Made by a program: the position numbers and the translations under genes | NCBI RefSeq assembly: GCF_006716675.1 | Contig: NZ_VFPM01000001.1 | Span: 1,736,001-1,800,000, forward strand | Length of the DNA stretch: 64,000 bases | Source of the DNA: Humibacillus xanthopallidus | GTDB lineage: Bacteria > Actinomycetota > Actinomycetes > Actinomycetales > Dermatophilaceae | Reading direction: 5' to 3' | The notes under the pieces: generated by a model | Told to the model about the DNA's origin: nothing | Databases searched by the model: none | Seen by the model: the letters and a program-made list of their open reading frames with translations, nothing else | Shown: positions 1 through 9,182 of the stretch, one piece after another | Layout of the letters: each line of letters opens with the position of its first letter | Numbering within the stretch: position 1 is the stretch's first letter

Positions 1-1356
1 GCGGTGCACGATCAGGACCAGCCGCTCACCTCGCTTGAGTTCGAGGCGGGCTCGGGTGACTACGGCGGTGGGGCGGAGATGCAGTACGACCCCTCGACCG
101 CGGACCTCAAGACGCGTCTCTGCCTCGCCCAGGGCAACCGGCTCATCAACTACTACCTCTTCGCCGGGGGCATCAATCCGCCGCTCGACGAGCGCGTCGG
201 CGACGGCAACGACCGGCTCTCGTTCACCGGGGAGCGCCACGGCACAGCGGCGCCCGTGGGGCCCGAGGGCCAGCGAGGCTACGCCTACGAGGCGACTCGC
301 AGCGCCGTGCTCGCCGTCAAGGCCAACGAGCCATGGCTCGCGCGGATGACCGAGGACCACGACGACGTGACACTGGGGCTCGTGCTGGACGCCTACATGA
401 CGGAGTACCACCACCCGGGGTCGTCGGTGATGACGGAGGTCGTCGACGACCTCACGGCGCACCGCGGTGCCGGGGAGCGCAAGGCCCTCGCACGCTCGCT
501 GCTGCTCGGCGGATTCCGTTTCGGCGCAACGCATCTGGAGCGGAATGATCCTCGTCCGGGCTCAACCGTGGTGCTCGGCGCTGGTCGTCATCTGTCGCGG
601 GTGGTCCAGGAGCGCCTCATCGGGCACGTCGTCGCCGGCGGCAACCTTGTGCTCCTCGGGCCGCTGCCCGAGCGCGAGCTCGACGGGTCGCCGTGTCGGC
701 TGCTTGCCGACGCGCTCGGTGTGACGGGAGGCGAGGTGCGACGCGACTCCGGACACTTCTTCCCGTCCCTCGTGGCACACGGCTGGGCGGCGCCCTGGCC
801 CGAGACCCGGGCCGGCTGGGTGCAGTCGCTCACCCACAGCCGCGGCGACGTGGTCCTTACCGACGTCGACGGAGCGGTGTGCGGCGTCGATGTGCCGCTC
901 GGAAAGGGGCGTGTCGTGGTGCTTGCTGCCCAGGTGCCCTCTGACGCAGGGTTCTTCTCCCGCGCGCTCGGGTCGCTCGGTGTGCGGCCCGGCCTGCGCC
1001 TGGAGACGCAGTGGCCCGGCGTCATTGCGACGACCACGAGCACCGACGACGGTCAGCGTGCGCTGCACCTCATCAACACGTCGGGCGCTTCGGCATCCGT
1101 GACGGTGGCGCTCGACGGAACGGCGATCGCTGGGGGCGTGACCCTGAGCGTGCCAGCGCGGTCGGGGCACATCCTGCCGCTCGGACTCTCGGTCGGCAGA
1201 CGTCGGATCGACTGGGCCTCGGCCGAGATCGCCGGCGTCGGCGCTGACGGGGCGGTGCGGTTCCGGACCGGGCTGAACGCGGACGGTGGGACGACGGTCA
1301 TCGTCGACGGGAGGCCTGGCGCACTCGACCCGGGGAAGCACGTCCGGCGCCCCTGA
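1..1356 (+). CDS. Beta-galactosidase-type glycoside hydrolase, C-terminal part (5' end outside window)
   Basis: The frame is open from base 1, so the gene starts upstream and only about 451 C-terminal residues are present. The segment near the start (LEFEAGSGDYGGG, then GNRLINYYLFAGG) resembles the active-site barrel strand of GH35/GH42 beta-galactosidases, where a Glu is the nucleophile. The following several hundred residues look like the linker and beta-rich accessory domains of such enzymes. Such enzymes remove terminal galactose from oligo- or polysaccharides. No signal peptide can be judged. A perfect hairpin lies 228 bp after the stop. The exact GH family is uncertain. Confidence 0.7.
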   Translation, partial: AVHDQDQPLTSLEFEAGSGDYGGGAEMQYDPSTADLKTRLCLAQGNRLINYYLFAGGINPPLDERVGDGNDRLSFTGERHGTAAPVGPEGQRGYAYEATRSAVLAVKANEPWLARMTEDHDDVTLGLVLDAYMTEYHHPGSSVMTEVVDDLTAHRGAGERKALARSLLLGGFRFGATHLERNDPRPGSTVVLGAGRHLSRVVQERLIGHVVAGGNLVLLGPLPERELDGSPCRLLADALGVTGGEVRRDSGHFFPSLVAHGWAAPWPETRAGWVQSLTHSRGDVVLTDVDGAVCGVDVPLGKGRVVVLAAQVPSDAGFFSRALGSLGVRPGLRLETQWPGVIATTTSTDDGQRALHLINTSGASASVTVALDGTAIAGGVTLSVPARSGHILPLGLSVGRRRIDWASAEIAGVGADGAVRFRTGLNADGGTTVIVDGRPGALDPGKHVRRP

Positions 1357-1583
1357 CACCCACCATGAGCAGGGACGGCCGAGCCCCGTCGAGTCATCGC
1401 GATCGCCATTCTTCCCTCGGCCTCCGGGAACACCGGTAGCCCCTTCCGCCCAGAAAGGGCGCGGAGGCGGCGGGTGCTGCCTGCAGACTCGGGCGTCCAT
1501 TGAGCGGCCAGGCCATCTCATTGGATGGCTTGCACTGTTAGGGACGGCCTGACGCCTGATGTGCACGTAAGGTTCGAGGACCG

Positions 1584-1612
1584 CTGGACCTCGGCGCCGT
1601 GCCGAGGTCCAG
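1584..1612. terminator. Perfect 12-bp hairpin between hydrolase and STAND gene
   Basis: CTGGACCTCGGC (1584-1595) and its exact complement (1601-1612) flank a 5-nt loop. There is no T run, as is usual for actinobacterial intrinsic terminators. It could terminate the upstream gene. It also sits directly before the first possible start of the next gene (GTG 1619), so it may affect that gene's leader instead. The rest of 1357-1618 shows nothing I can interpret. Confidence 0.5.
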
Positions 1613-1684
1613 CCCAAAGTGGCGCGCGCTGGTTCACGGCGGCCTGAGCCACGTCCGACTCGCAATCGAACTCCAGGGGACATC

Positions 1685-4234
1685 TTGAGTTTCAGCGCCG
1701 CTCGCCTGACATGCTTTGCCCTGCTCTCGGCACTGGAGGAAGACCTTCGCGCCGAGATAGAGGCTGTCGCCCCAGACCTAGACATTGTCGAGAGCTTCGG
1801 CCCCGATCGAGCTGAGCAAATTAGGCGGCGCCGAGCCCGCGACCATGGACGTCCGCAATCGGATTCGCTTGTGACGCTGTTGCCTTACCTTGACTTTGCA
1901 GACGCGTTCACCATCTTGAACAAGCAGTACAACAAGCTTTCGGAATCCCTGAAGGTCCTTTTGGACGAGTTGAAGCCTTACAACGGGCAACTCTTCGCTG
2001 CCCGAAACCGGGTAGCGCACTCGCGTCCGATGGAAATCGACGACCTTCCAAATGTAATTGATGCCACACGCGCATTGATTCATAAGCGCGGCGATCACTT
2101 TCCAAGCCTAACCGCAACGCATGATCGGATCGCTCAAGACCCCTCGCATGTCCTCGCGCTTACGGTCGACCTAATCGCAGATCCGGACCGAGCTCCCCAG
2201 AACAACCTTCCAGTACCCGACTTCGATGAGACTGGGTTCTTCGGCCGCCGCGCCCAGGTCGACCGCGTTAAGAAGGCTGTCAAAGGTGCGTACCCCGTAG
2301 TATCGATTCTCGGGGACGGCGGCTTGGGTAAAACGGCCCTTGCACTCAAGGTGGCCTACGAACTTCTTGACGACCACAAACAGTCCTTCGATGCGTTCGT
2401 TTGGGTCACGGCTAAAGCCACCGTCCTGACCGTGAACGAAATTCGTCGCATAAATGACGCGGTGCAAGACTCGCTTGGACTCTTCACCCTTGCCGCTGCA
2501 GAACTTGGAGGAGATTCCAGTGCCGATCCCACCCAAGAGCTGCTCAGCTACCTAGAAACCTTCAAAGTACTTCTGATCCTAGACAATATGGAAACCGTCC
2601 TGGACCAGCGGCTCCGCGACTTCCTTCTGGATCTTCCTATGGGAAGTAAGGTGATGATTACCAGTCGCATCGGCCTAGGTATTGAAAACCCGGTGCAGCT
2701 CGCGCCGCTTACGGCTGACGAGTCTGCTAACCTCCTGCGTGCTGTCTCACGTGTCCGACAGGTCCCCGCCCTGACATCGCTCACGCAGACCCAGGTCCAG
2801 TCTTTGGCCGGAGCGATGTCAGGGCATCCTGCTTATATCAAATGGTTCGTCTCGGGAGTTCAGGCAGGACGACGGCCCGAGGAACTGCTGTCAAACAATG
2901 AACTTCTCCTCGACTTCTGCATGTCAAATGTGTACGAATATCTTGACGAAAGTCCCAAGGCAGTTCTCCGGTCTATGCAATCCCTACCCGGGGCCAAAAC
3001 CCAAGCCGAACTTGCGTTCGTTAACCAGTGCAATTCCAGCGACATTCAGGCCGCGCTGCTCGCGCTGATCACCACCAACTTCGTCCAAATGCAAAGCCTT
3101 TCGCCATCGCAGGTTCTCGAAACCACCTATCAACTTAGCGATTTTGGAAGGCAGTACCTAGACAAGGCTCATCCTGTCTCCCCGGCGGAACACGCATGGC
3201 TTGTGGCCCGGCACGGCGAACTGAGCGCCCTGGGGGACACCCTGCGTGCCGAGAATTCCGCGTCCCCTTTCGATCCGTACACGGTTGACGTTCGAAGCAC
3301 TGGCGACTTTCATGTAGCCAAGCTGCTGCGCGACGCAATGCAGGCGGTACATGGAGGCGACGGCGAGGCAGCCCTGGCACTATGCAAAGAAGCTCAAGGT
3401 TTGTCTCCGACGTACCATGAGGCGTGGCGTGTTGAGGCCCTCGTTCACGATCTACGCGGCGATTTCCCCTCCGCGGCGCTGGCGTACGACCGTGCTGTCG
3501 AATTGGCCCCTGACGCGGCCCCGCTCAATTACTTTTACGGCATCTATTTGTCCACCCACGGTGCCAACCCAAAGCAAGGGCTGCGTCGCCTGCAGAAAGC
3601 TATGCAGGAGACCGGATCAGACAGCGCGGTGCTCGCCCAGATCGCCCGCACTCACACTCTTCTCGCCGACTGGTCCTCCGCAATCTCTACGGCGACACAT
3701 GCGGCTCGGACGGGCCGATTGCAGCCAAGAGAGACCTCGGAGGCCCTGCTCTGGGGCCTCCGAGCTGCAGCTGTGGGAGCGCAAACACTGGCCGAAGCGG
3801 GCGCCCACGCGCAATCCCTTGAACTCATCGAGGAGTCGCTCCCCGTGTGTGCTGCCGTCGCATCAGACTTTCCCTTGGGAATCGCTTTCGATCGGATTTT
3901 GCAGCTCATAGAGGTATGTGAGGGAATCGCGAGGGAGGCATCCGATGACTTCGTGGCGCGCAAGTCGGCGCAGTTCGAAGGAGCGTTAGACGCAATCCAC
4001 TTGGAGCGAGGGCCGCATGATTCGGGTAGACGCATAGGTAGAATCACGACTCTGTTCCCGGAGAAGTATTTTGGATTCATCAAATGCGGTAAGACAGATT
4101 ACTTCTTTCACGGCCGCGCGCTCCCAAGCGCTGATGTCTGGGATGTCTTGGTTGAGGGAACCCCGGTCGCGTTCCGACCCATTGACGATCATCCAAGGGG
4201 CGCCCGTGCCGGCGAGCCTGTACCACTAACGTAG
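1685..4234 (+). CDS. HEPN - STAND (NB-ARC-type) ATPase - TPR - cold-shock-domain protein, putative defence protein
   Basis: A protein of 849 aa. I chose TTG 1685 because AGGGGA lies 4 nt upstream; an in-frame GTG at 1619 has no visible ribosome site. The N-terminal helical domain contains RNRVAH (R107-H112), the RxxxxH catalytic signature of HEPN ribonucleases. Next comes a STAND/NB-ARC NTPase with Walker A GDGGLGKT (about 210-217), Walker B LLILD (about 296-300) and an ITSR sensor-like segment. TPR-like helices follow (about 540-740). The C-terminus (about 785-846) reads as a cold-shock/OB fold with FGFI and a DYFFH segment. STAND proteins oligomerise on sensing a trigger and activate a fused effector; here I infer that RNA cleavage is the output. 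Base composition is visibly less GC-rich than the neighbours, which suggests transfer. The exact domain combination is not one I can name. Confidence 0.8.
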   Translation: MSFSAARLTCFALLSALEEDLRAEIEAVAPDLDIVESFGPDRAEQIRRRRARDHGRPQSDSLVTLLPYLDFADAFTILNKQYNKLSESLKVLLDELKPYNGQLFAARNRVAHSRPMEIDDLPNVIDATRALIHKRGDHFPSLTATHDRIAQDPSHVLALTVDLIADPDRAPQNNLPVPDFDETGFFGRRAQVDRVKKAVKGAYPVVSILGDGGLGKTALALKVAYELLDDHKQSFDAFVWVTAKATVLTVNEIRRINDAVQDSLGLFTLAAAELGGDSSADPTQELLSYLETFKVLLILDNMETVLDQRLRDFLLDLPMGSKVMITSRIGLGIENPVQLAPLTADESANLLRAVSRVRQVPALTSLTQTQVQSLAGAMSGHPAYIKWFVSGVQAGRRPEELLSNNELLLDFCMSNVYEYLDESPKAVLRSMQSLPGAKTQAELAFVNQCNSSDIQAALLALITTNFVQMQSLSPSQVLETTYQLSDFGRQYLDKAHPVSPAEHAWLVARHGELSALGDTLRAENSASPFDPYTVDVRSTGDFHVAKLLRDAMQAVHGGDGEAALALCKEAQGLSPTYHEAWRVEALVHDLRGDFPSAALAYDRAVELAPDAAPLNYFYGIYLSTHGANPKQGLRRLQKAMQETGSDSAVLAQIARTHTLLADWSSAISTATHAARTGRLQPRETSEALLWGLRAAAVGAQTLAEAGAHAQSLELIEESLPVCAAVASDFPLGIAFDRILQLIEVCEGIAREASDDFVARKSAQFEGALDAIHLERGPHDSGRRIGRITTLFPEKYFGFIKCGKTDYFFHGRALPSADVWDVLVEGTPVAFRPIDDHPRGARAGEPVPLT

Positions 4235-4538
4235 GCTTGCATTGCCTTGCGCGCGGCACGGTCGAAGGGCTCTACGAAACCGAAACACGTGCCTATTAGC
4301 CACACAACGGGGACGCAGACGGCCTCATGCCCGTCAAGTCTTGCATTCCGTGAGCTAGACGGGCCGTCGAGTGACTTTCCCTGTAGATGATGAACCGTCC
4401 TCTCTCATGGGCTGTAGCTGGGACGCCTCTAGTCGTTGCACGCAAACGCGGATCGTACGGCCTCGTCACCTCGATCGACCAAACCCAGAGCGCCAGCGCA
4501 ACTCACGGTGAGCGCGTTGAAAGCGTTCGGGCGGGCCA
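4235..4538. other. Gap without recognisable gene
   Basis: About 300 bp after the STAND gene and before the end of the minus-strand gene at 4539. I see no coding segment, hairpin or repeat that I can support here. Confidence 0.5.
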
Positions 4539-4880
4539 TCACTCCGGAGTGTCGTAGTTTGAGAAGATACGCCAGCGATTCCAGGCGTCTCCGTCCTGGG
4601 CGGCAGGGGCCATGTCTTGCACAACCTCGTAGTCCGCGTCGACAGCGTCGAGAAACGCCTTTGCCAAGAGTACGGCTGCGTAATTCTCACCGAAGTCGTA
4701 GACCTCACTCCACGAAGCAGACGGACTGACAATGTCGTTGGCCTCGTTGCGAAAGCGACCGTGCTCTGCGCCAGCAAGGATGGCGCCGGCGGGCACCCAA
4801 GAGTCTATGAGCTGGTCGAACTCCTCCGGGGACATTCGGACGGTCACGACGGCACGGCTGCGGCGGGGGAGATGTCTCAT
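4539..4880 (-). CDS. Small hypothetical protein (113 aa)
   Basis: Acidic, soluble-looking protein containing MSPEEFDQLIDSW near its start and ending WRIFSNYDTPE. I do not recognise the family. ATG 4880 was chosen because the sequence upstream in this frame looks non-coding (Pro/Arg-rich); a second Met lies about 16 residues further in. No convincing ribosome site. It diverges from the DUF429 remnant at 5017 and no function can be inferred. Confidence 0.5.
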   Translation of the reverse strand: MRHLPRRSRAVVTVRMSPEEFDQLIDSWVPAGAILAGAEHGRFRNEANDIVSPSASWSEVYDFGENYAAVLLAKAFLDAVDADYEVVQDMAPAAQDGDAWNRWRIFSNYDTPE

Positions 4881-5016
4881 AGGGCCAGTCTGCTGTCCAC
4901 AGGCCCTTGCCAGTGGGCGACGCGCCTGATCGACGGGAGTGCGAATGCGGCACGGGGCCAGCGTCCCTTCGGCGCCGAGTCCCCCGGCTGTCAGGGGCGA
5001 GGTGTGAGGATGTGGC

Positions 5017-5430
5017 ATGCAAGAACTGACCTGGGGACTCGACGTCTCCACCGATAAGGCCGAGACTGCTGCCGTCGCCCTCGACTGGTCGATTCAGGGT
5101 GAAGCGCGCGTCGTCGAGGTCCGTCGCCCACTCCGGGCGGCAGAGATTGCGCCGCTCATCCACGAGCACAGAGTGTGCCGGTGGGCGGTCGACGTCCCGT
5201 TCGGGTGGCCCGACCTATTCGTCGCCCTCATGGCTAACCGGCACAGCGCGCCCTGCAGCGCACGAGATGCCGGCTGAGGCGGACTGGGAGAAGTGGCGAA
5301 CCCGGCAGGTGGCACAACGACTCACCGACCGGTTCCTCACTGACGACAGCCGCATCAAGACACGCCCCCTGCCCGCCTCCTTTCAGTTGCTCGGTGCCAC
5401 CGCCGCGATGTGGGTGCTGGTCGAGGCGCA
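5017..5430 (+). pseudogene. DUF429-family protein, frameshifted and truncated
   Basis: The frame starting at ATG 5017 (preceded by GAGG) encodes a DUF429-like N-terminus: TWGLDVSTDKAETAAVALDW, then WAVDVPFGWPDLFVALM. It stops at 5277. The homologous continuation (RLTDRFLTDDSRIKTRPLP, then FQLLGATAAMW) is in a different plus-strand frame from about 5265, so a frameshift lies near 5250. The conserved second half of the family is missing; the reading beyond about 5430 no longer resembles DUF429. The gene is therefore broken and shortened, ending close to a dispersed motif at 5537. Confidence 0.6.
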
Positions 5431-5536
5431 GCCTGTGTCACTAGGCGTCCAGATCGAGTGGCCTGCTCGTAACACGAGGGGCAAGTGCATCGCGGGAGTG
5501 AAGGCAGGTCCAAAGGCTATTGCGTTGTGTTCCCGC

Positions 5537-5563
5537 GTCACTCCGCCGCATGCGACTGCGGCG
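5537..5563 (+). repeat. Dispersed motif site GTCACTCCGCCGC with hairpin
   Basis: The motif occupies 5537-5549. Its CGCCGC end (5544-5549) pairs exactly with GCGGCG (5558-5563) across an 8-nt loop. It lies between the DUF429 remnant and the convergent membrane-protein gene. Confidence 0.6.
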
Positions 5564-5583
5564 ATCGTCCCCGAGACTCCACC

Positions 5584-6108
5584 TCAGCCAGCAGGTGTCG
5601 CATTGACCACGAGGGTGACCACGAGGTAGCTCAGGCAACCCATCGCGGCCCAAACCATGAATCGATCCAGGAGCACCATGGGCCAGTACTTGCCGCGTGC
5701 GTGAGCGGCGGCAAGTCCACCGACTGTCGCAGGGAGGGCGACGAGCGCCGCGATCCAGGGGCCAAGGATGTAGAGACCTAGGACGACGACGAAGATGTCC
5801 AGAGTCCACCACCCGGAGCCATTACGTGGATTGGCTCCCGCCGAGATCGAATAAGCACAGAGCACGAGGGCCACGCCTGAGATCCAAGGTGCGCTGGTGT
5901 CCAGGCCCGGCGCCACGAAGGTCAGCAGGGTTCCAAAGTCCTTGGCCCATGGAAGGGTGCTGACAGCGGTCGCCACGCCGGCCACCGTTGTCGTCTTGAC
6001 AAGGACGACGCCCATGGCCGTGGCGAGCAGCCACTCAGCCGTGCGCGAGGCTAGAAAGGGTTTGGCCGGCCGAGGGGATATAACAGCCTCGGTTTGCTCT
6101 GGACTCAT
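5584..6108 (-). CDS. Small integral membrane protein, unknown function (174 aa)
   Basis: About four hydrophobic segments can be seen (around AEWLLATAMGVVLV, WISGVALVLCAYSI, LDIFVVVLGLYILG and AAMGCLSYLVVTLVV), giving a compact four-helix membrane protein with a short charged N-terminus. ATG 6108 has GAAGGG 9 nt upstream; ATG 6117 is an alternative. No family recognised. It is one of many single minus-strand genes in this accessory region, bounded by motif sites at 5537 and 6415. Confidence 0.6.
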   Translation of the reverse strand: MSPEQTEAVISPRPAKPFLASRTAEWLLATAMGVVLVKTTTVAGVATAVSTLPWAKDFGTLLTFVAPGLDTSAPWISGVALVLCAYSISAGANPRNGSGWWTLDIFVVVLGLYILGPWIAALVALPATVGGLAAAHARGKYWPMVLLDRFMVWAAMGCLSYLVVTLVVNATPAG

Positions 6109-6414
6109 CTTGAGCATCCCTTCTTCAGGTGTGGCTGCCGTGGTGGAACGTCGAAGGCGGGAGTCCAATAGGTGCGGGAATCGTCGTAGTGGCGGTGTGG
6201 TGGCTGATGACGGCGGGACGCGCGCTTTTCGACCCCGTTCGTTGGATCTGCGAACCTCATGGACGCCACTGCTCCATGCCGCGCCGACATCGGTCCGTCC
6301 GCACGTCTGCTGTCGGTGCCATGTCAGGTCGAGGTGGGAGCGCCGTAGGGCTAGCGCCATAGCGCCGAGATTGGTCGAATGCCTCACGGCGATGGCGAGC
6401 GATCTGTGGGATGA

Positions 6415-6427
6415 GTCTTTCCGCCGC
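6415..6427 (+). repeat. Dispersed motif site GTCTTTCCGCCGC
   Basis: Exact 13-bp member of the dispersed motif family, between the divergent genes at 6108 (minus) and 6655 (plus). Confidence 0.5.
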
Positions 6428-6654
6428 GTAGGCCAAAGCCGCCGGCTTGGACATCCGTGGCCTTCCGCCATGATGCAGACTCCAACGTGGCGCGTGTCCG
6501 CCGCGCGCGAGGAGATGGTTGGCCCCGTGTGAGATGGCGGCTACTTCGCCGGATCTCGCGAACGACCTCACATTGCTCGAAGGAGCGTCCCTCTCTAGCC
6601 GGCGGCCGTCTGTGGTCCAGAGCGGTGCGACACGAGCGTTTTCAGGCATGCGCC

Positions 6655-7842
6655 ATGCCGTTGGAACACGACAATGGTGCGGTGACCATCCAGATCGATC
6701 AATCCGGAACAGCGCACCGGCCGGACCCAGCCTCGTTCGCATCTTGGGCGAGCGACCAACGTGTATTCATCTCCTCGACGATGGGAGCTTTGACTCCGTT
6801 GCGGGGGGCGTTGGCGAACGCGATCGCAGACCTAGGCGCGTACCCGGTTTGGTTCGAGGATTTCGGTGGCCGTGACGACGATGCTGAGGTCGCCTACCTG
6901 GGTGAGGTTGCGACGAGCACCATCTACCTCGGAATCCTTGGACGCGACTATGGGCGCATCGACAAGGCGCAACGTCTGTCAGCGACCCACGCGGAGTACC
7001 GCGAAGCAGAACGTCTCGGCTTGCTCGTTTCGGTCTGGGTACAGCAGGAGGAAGACATGCTCGCCGACGAGTTCAACTTTCTGTCGGAGGTCCGCCTGTT
7101 TCACACCACGGGCTCGTTCAGTGACGAATCCGACCTTGTCTCTAAGGTCTCTCGTCGACTGGAGGCGATGTGCGCCGAGGCAGTTTCACCGTGGGCCAAG
7201 CTCGGTGACGCGGTGATCCGCGCGCGCGACATCACCGACGATGGTCGCCGTGTTGTTCTCCGGGCAGCTGTGCACTCGCGGGACGTTCTGGCGATCCTCG
7301 AGGGGCTGAGACCGACAAATTTCGGTGGCCGCGAGGTGCGGCTCACTTGGGCAGGACGATCAGTACCCGTCAGGGTCACCGATGTCACCACTACCACGAC
7401 CGCCTCGCGGAGCACGGCGGTCGTCATCGAGATGCAGCGTGGAGACACGAGTTCGGGTGGCTCGCCCTTCGGCATGACCGCGAGCTTCAGCTTCGGAACG
7501 ACGACGTACACCTCGGACGATCTGGCCGTCCTTGACATGCGGCGCCTGTTGTTTCAGGAGGAGCTCCCGAGCGGATTGCATACCTTCGGTGGCTCGATCC
7601 GTGACTTCACTGTCGACTTGCCGGGGCGGGCTGTTCCAATGGCGCTATACCAAGCCGTCTTCACACTCCTTGCCACCGAGGCCCTAGTTGAGTCTGGACG
7701 TGCCATGCACGTAGAGTCGGCTCAGATCTCACCGGTTGGTCCGGGCGGCCGGCGGATTCGGCTCGCCTGGGTGGGGCACACGGACCGCGGCGGGCGGCGG
7801 ACGCGCGTGAGTCTCGATGGTGTGATGCCCGTCGACTCGTAG
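6655..7842 (+). CDS. DUF4062 domain protein (395 aa)
   Basis: Residues 36-42 read RVFISST, followed by a predicted alpha/beta segment (LRGALANAIADLGAYPVWFEDFG, IYLGILGRDYG, THAEYREAERLG) that matches DUF4062. DUF4062 is related to TIR-like nucleotide-processing folds and is found in predicted bacterial conflict proteins. The remaining ~260 residues are beta-rich and unrecognised; they may be a sensor or ligand-binding part. ATG 6655 was chosen because the frame upstream is Arg-rich and looks non-coding; there is only a weak CAGG ribosome site. It stands alone, divergent from the membrane protein at 6108. A defence role is inference from the domain family. Confidence 0.7.
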   Translation: MPLEHDNGAVTIQIDQSGTAHRPDPASFASWASDQRVFISSTMGALTPLRGALANAIADLGAYPVWFEDFGGRDDDAEVAYLGEVATSTIYLGILGRDYGRIDKAQRLSATHAEYREAERLGLLVSVWVQQEEDMLADEFNFLSEVRLFHTTGSFSDESDLVSKVSRRLEAMCAEAVSPWAKLGDAVIRARDITDDGRRVVLRAAVHSRDVLAILEGLRPTNFGGREVRLTWAGRSVPVRVTDVTTTTTASRSTAVVIEMQRGDTSSGGSPFGMTASFSFGTTTYTSDDLAVLDMRRLLFQEELPSGLHTFGGSIRDFTVDLPGRAVPMALYQAVFTLLATEALVESGRAMHVESAQISPVGPGGRRIRLAWVGHTDRGGRRTRVSLDGVMPVDS

Positions 7843-7974
7843 GAGTTCAAACGAGGGTGCGACTCTCCGCCACGTCGACATGCACATGAGGCGCGAGGCG
7901 CTGAGCGCTCAGAGCCGAGAGTTCGTGAACTACGTGTGCTTGAGTTCGCCGTGCCCGCCAGGACGCCTCGGCGA

Positions 7975-8451
7975 CTACAGGCGGCTTTGCAACTCACGCA
8001 CGAATTCCGTGGTCGCATGCTCGCGACCGCTGGGGTCTCTCGGGAACTCCACTGTTCCGCCAGGCACGTGGATGGCGTACTCGAAGCAACCATGGATATC
8101 CAGTCCGGATTCCACCCAACTGCGCTGGAAGATCCGAGCGTTGCGGACCTCAATTGACTCGACAGCCCGCACGGGATAGTGGTGGCCCAGGACTTTGGCG
8201 CCCTCGGGACGCCGGTCGTGTTCCAAGCTCCAGTGCGCCTCCGCACCGGGGTCTACGGTGACGACGACGATCCCAGTTTCATGTAGGGCGACAATCTGCC
8301 AGCGATTGTCGTCGAGCTGCAGGGTTACGAGGTGTTCGGGGGCCTCTCCGGTGAGGGCAATCAGTGTCATGATTGCGTCGCGCGGCGGCGCGCTGCCACG
8401 GTCTCTAAGACTTGGCAGCATCCGCTTGAGAGCCTCTTGGCTGATCTCCAT
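7975..8451 (-). CDS. Hypothetical protein (158 aa)
   Basis: Reads MEISQEALKRMLPSLRDRGS at its start, then a mixed alpha/beta sequence with HWSLEHDRRPEGAKVLGHHYPV. I do not recognise a family. ATG 8451 lies 92 bp from the motif site at 8543, a distance shared by several other minus-strand genes here. No membrane segment or signal peptide. Confidence 0.55.
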   Translation of the reverse strand: MEISQEALKRMLPSLRDRGSAPPRDAIMTLIALTGEAPEHLVTLQLDDNRWQIVALHETGIVVVTVDPGAEAHWSLEHDRRPEGAKVLGHHYPVRAVESIEVRNARIFQRSWVESGLDIHGCFEYAIHVPGGTVEFPRDPSGREHATTEFVRELQSRL

Positions 8452-8542
8452 GTGACACAGCATGGCCGAGCGCACCGACACTCCTAGTGAGCCCAGCCCG
8501 ACCCTTATGGGCTCCTTCCCTCTCGTCCCCACAACGACGTCC

Positions 8543-8579
8543 GTCTTACCGCCGCGAAGCGGCAGTGTCCTACCGCCGC
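8543..8579 (+). repeat. Two dispersed motif copies at 24-bp spacing
   Basis: GTCTTACCGCCGC (8543-8555) and GTCCTACCGCCGC (8567-8579) are 24 bp apart and separated by GAAGCGGCAGT. This is the same 24-bp unit amplified tenfold at 29520. The GCCGC-GAA-GCGGC core is a 5-bp hairpin. It lies between divergent genes and just upstream of the HEPN gene. Confidence 0.7.
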
Positions 8580-8585
8580 TATGGT

Positions 8586-9182
8586 GTGCCTGTGCCATCC
8601 ATCGCGTTTCAGACGTGGTCTGGGCAGCGCGCGGCGCGACTCGCGCAGCTCACGGACGCCCACTCGATGGTGGGAGGCCCGGCGCCTGGGAGGCGAACAC
8701 GCACCCAAGCCATCAACTGGGCGCTTGTCGTCATCCTGTCGTCTGAGTTGCAGGGGTTCTTCCGCGACCTACATGACGAAAGCGCCGAGTTCCTGGCACT
8801 ACGCTTGGCGAGAGGCAACCAAAGCCACTTCACCTTAATGCGGAACAACTTCACCGCCAATCGCGAATTGGACAGGGTCAACCCGAAACCGGAGACCATC
8901 AAGGCGGACTTCGCCCGTCTCGGCGTAGACCTGTGGTCGGACATAGAAGCGCGGGTCCAGTCAGGTGCCCGATGGAGACAACAGCTGGACCGGTTAAATC
9001 AGGCGCGAAACGCCGTCGCCCACAACGATCCGGTTAGAGTGTCCAGACTGGTCGCGGCTGGTTATCCATTGAACCTGGCGACTGTCAATGCCTGGCGTGC
9101 GGCCTGCATAGGCGTTGCGAGAAATGCGGACAAGGTCGTAGGTGACCACATGATGAAAGCGACAGGAGTGCGTCCGTGGTGA
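8586..9182 (+). CDS. HEPN domain protein of the MAE_28990-like type (198 aa)
   Basis: All-helical protein with RNAVAH (R141-H146), the RNxxxH signature of HEPN ribonucleases. The preceding helix pattern (ELQGFFRDLHDE, LMRNNFTANRELDRVNP, IKADFARLGVDLW) is like the RiboL-PSP/MAE_28990 HEPN group. Such proteins commonly sit in restriction, toxin-antitoxin and abortive-infection loci. Start GTG 8586 is chosen because the frame upstream runs through the repeat at 8543-8579; GTG 8592 is equally possible. Its stop TGA 9180-9182 overlaps the start of the nuclease gene, so the two are translationally linked. Confidence 0.7.
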   Translation: MPVPSIAFQTWSGQRAARLAQLTDAHSMVGGPAPGRRTRTQAINWALVVILSSELQGFFRDLHDESAEFLALRLARGNQSHFTLMRNNFTANRELDRVNPKPETIKADFARLGVDLWSDIEARVQSGARWRQQLDRLNQARNAVAHNDPVRVSRLVAAGYPLNLATVNAWRAACIGVARNADKVVGDHMMKATGVRPW

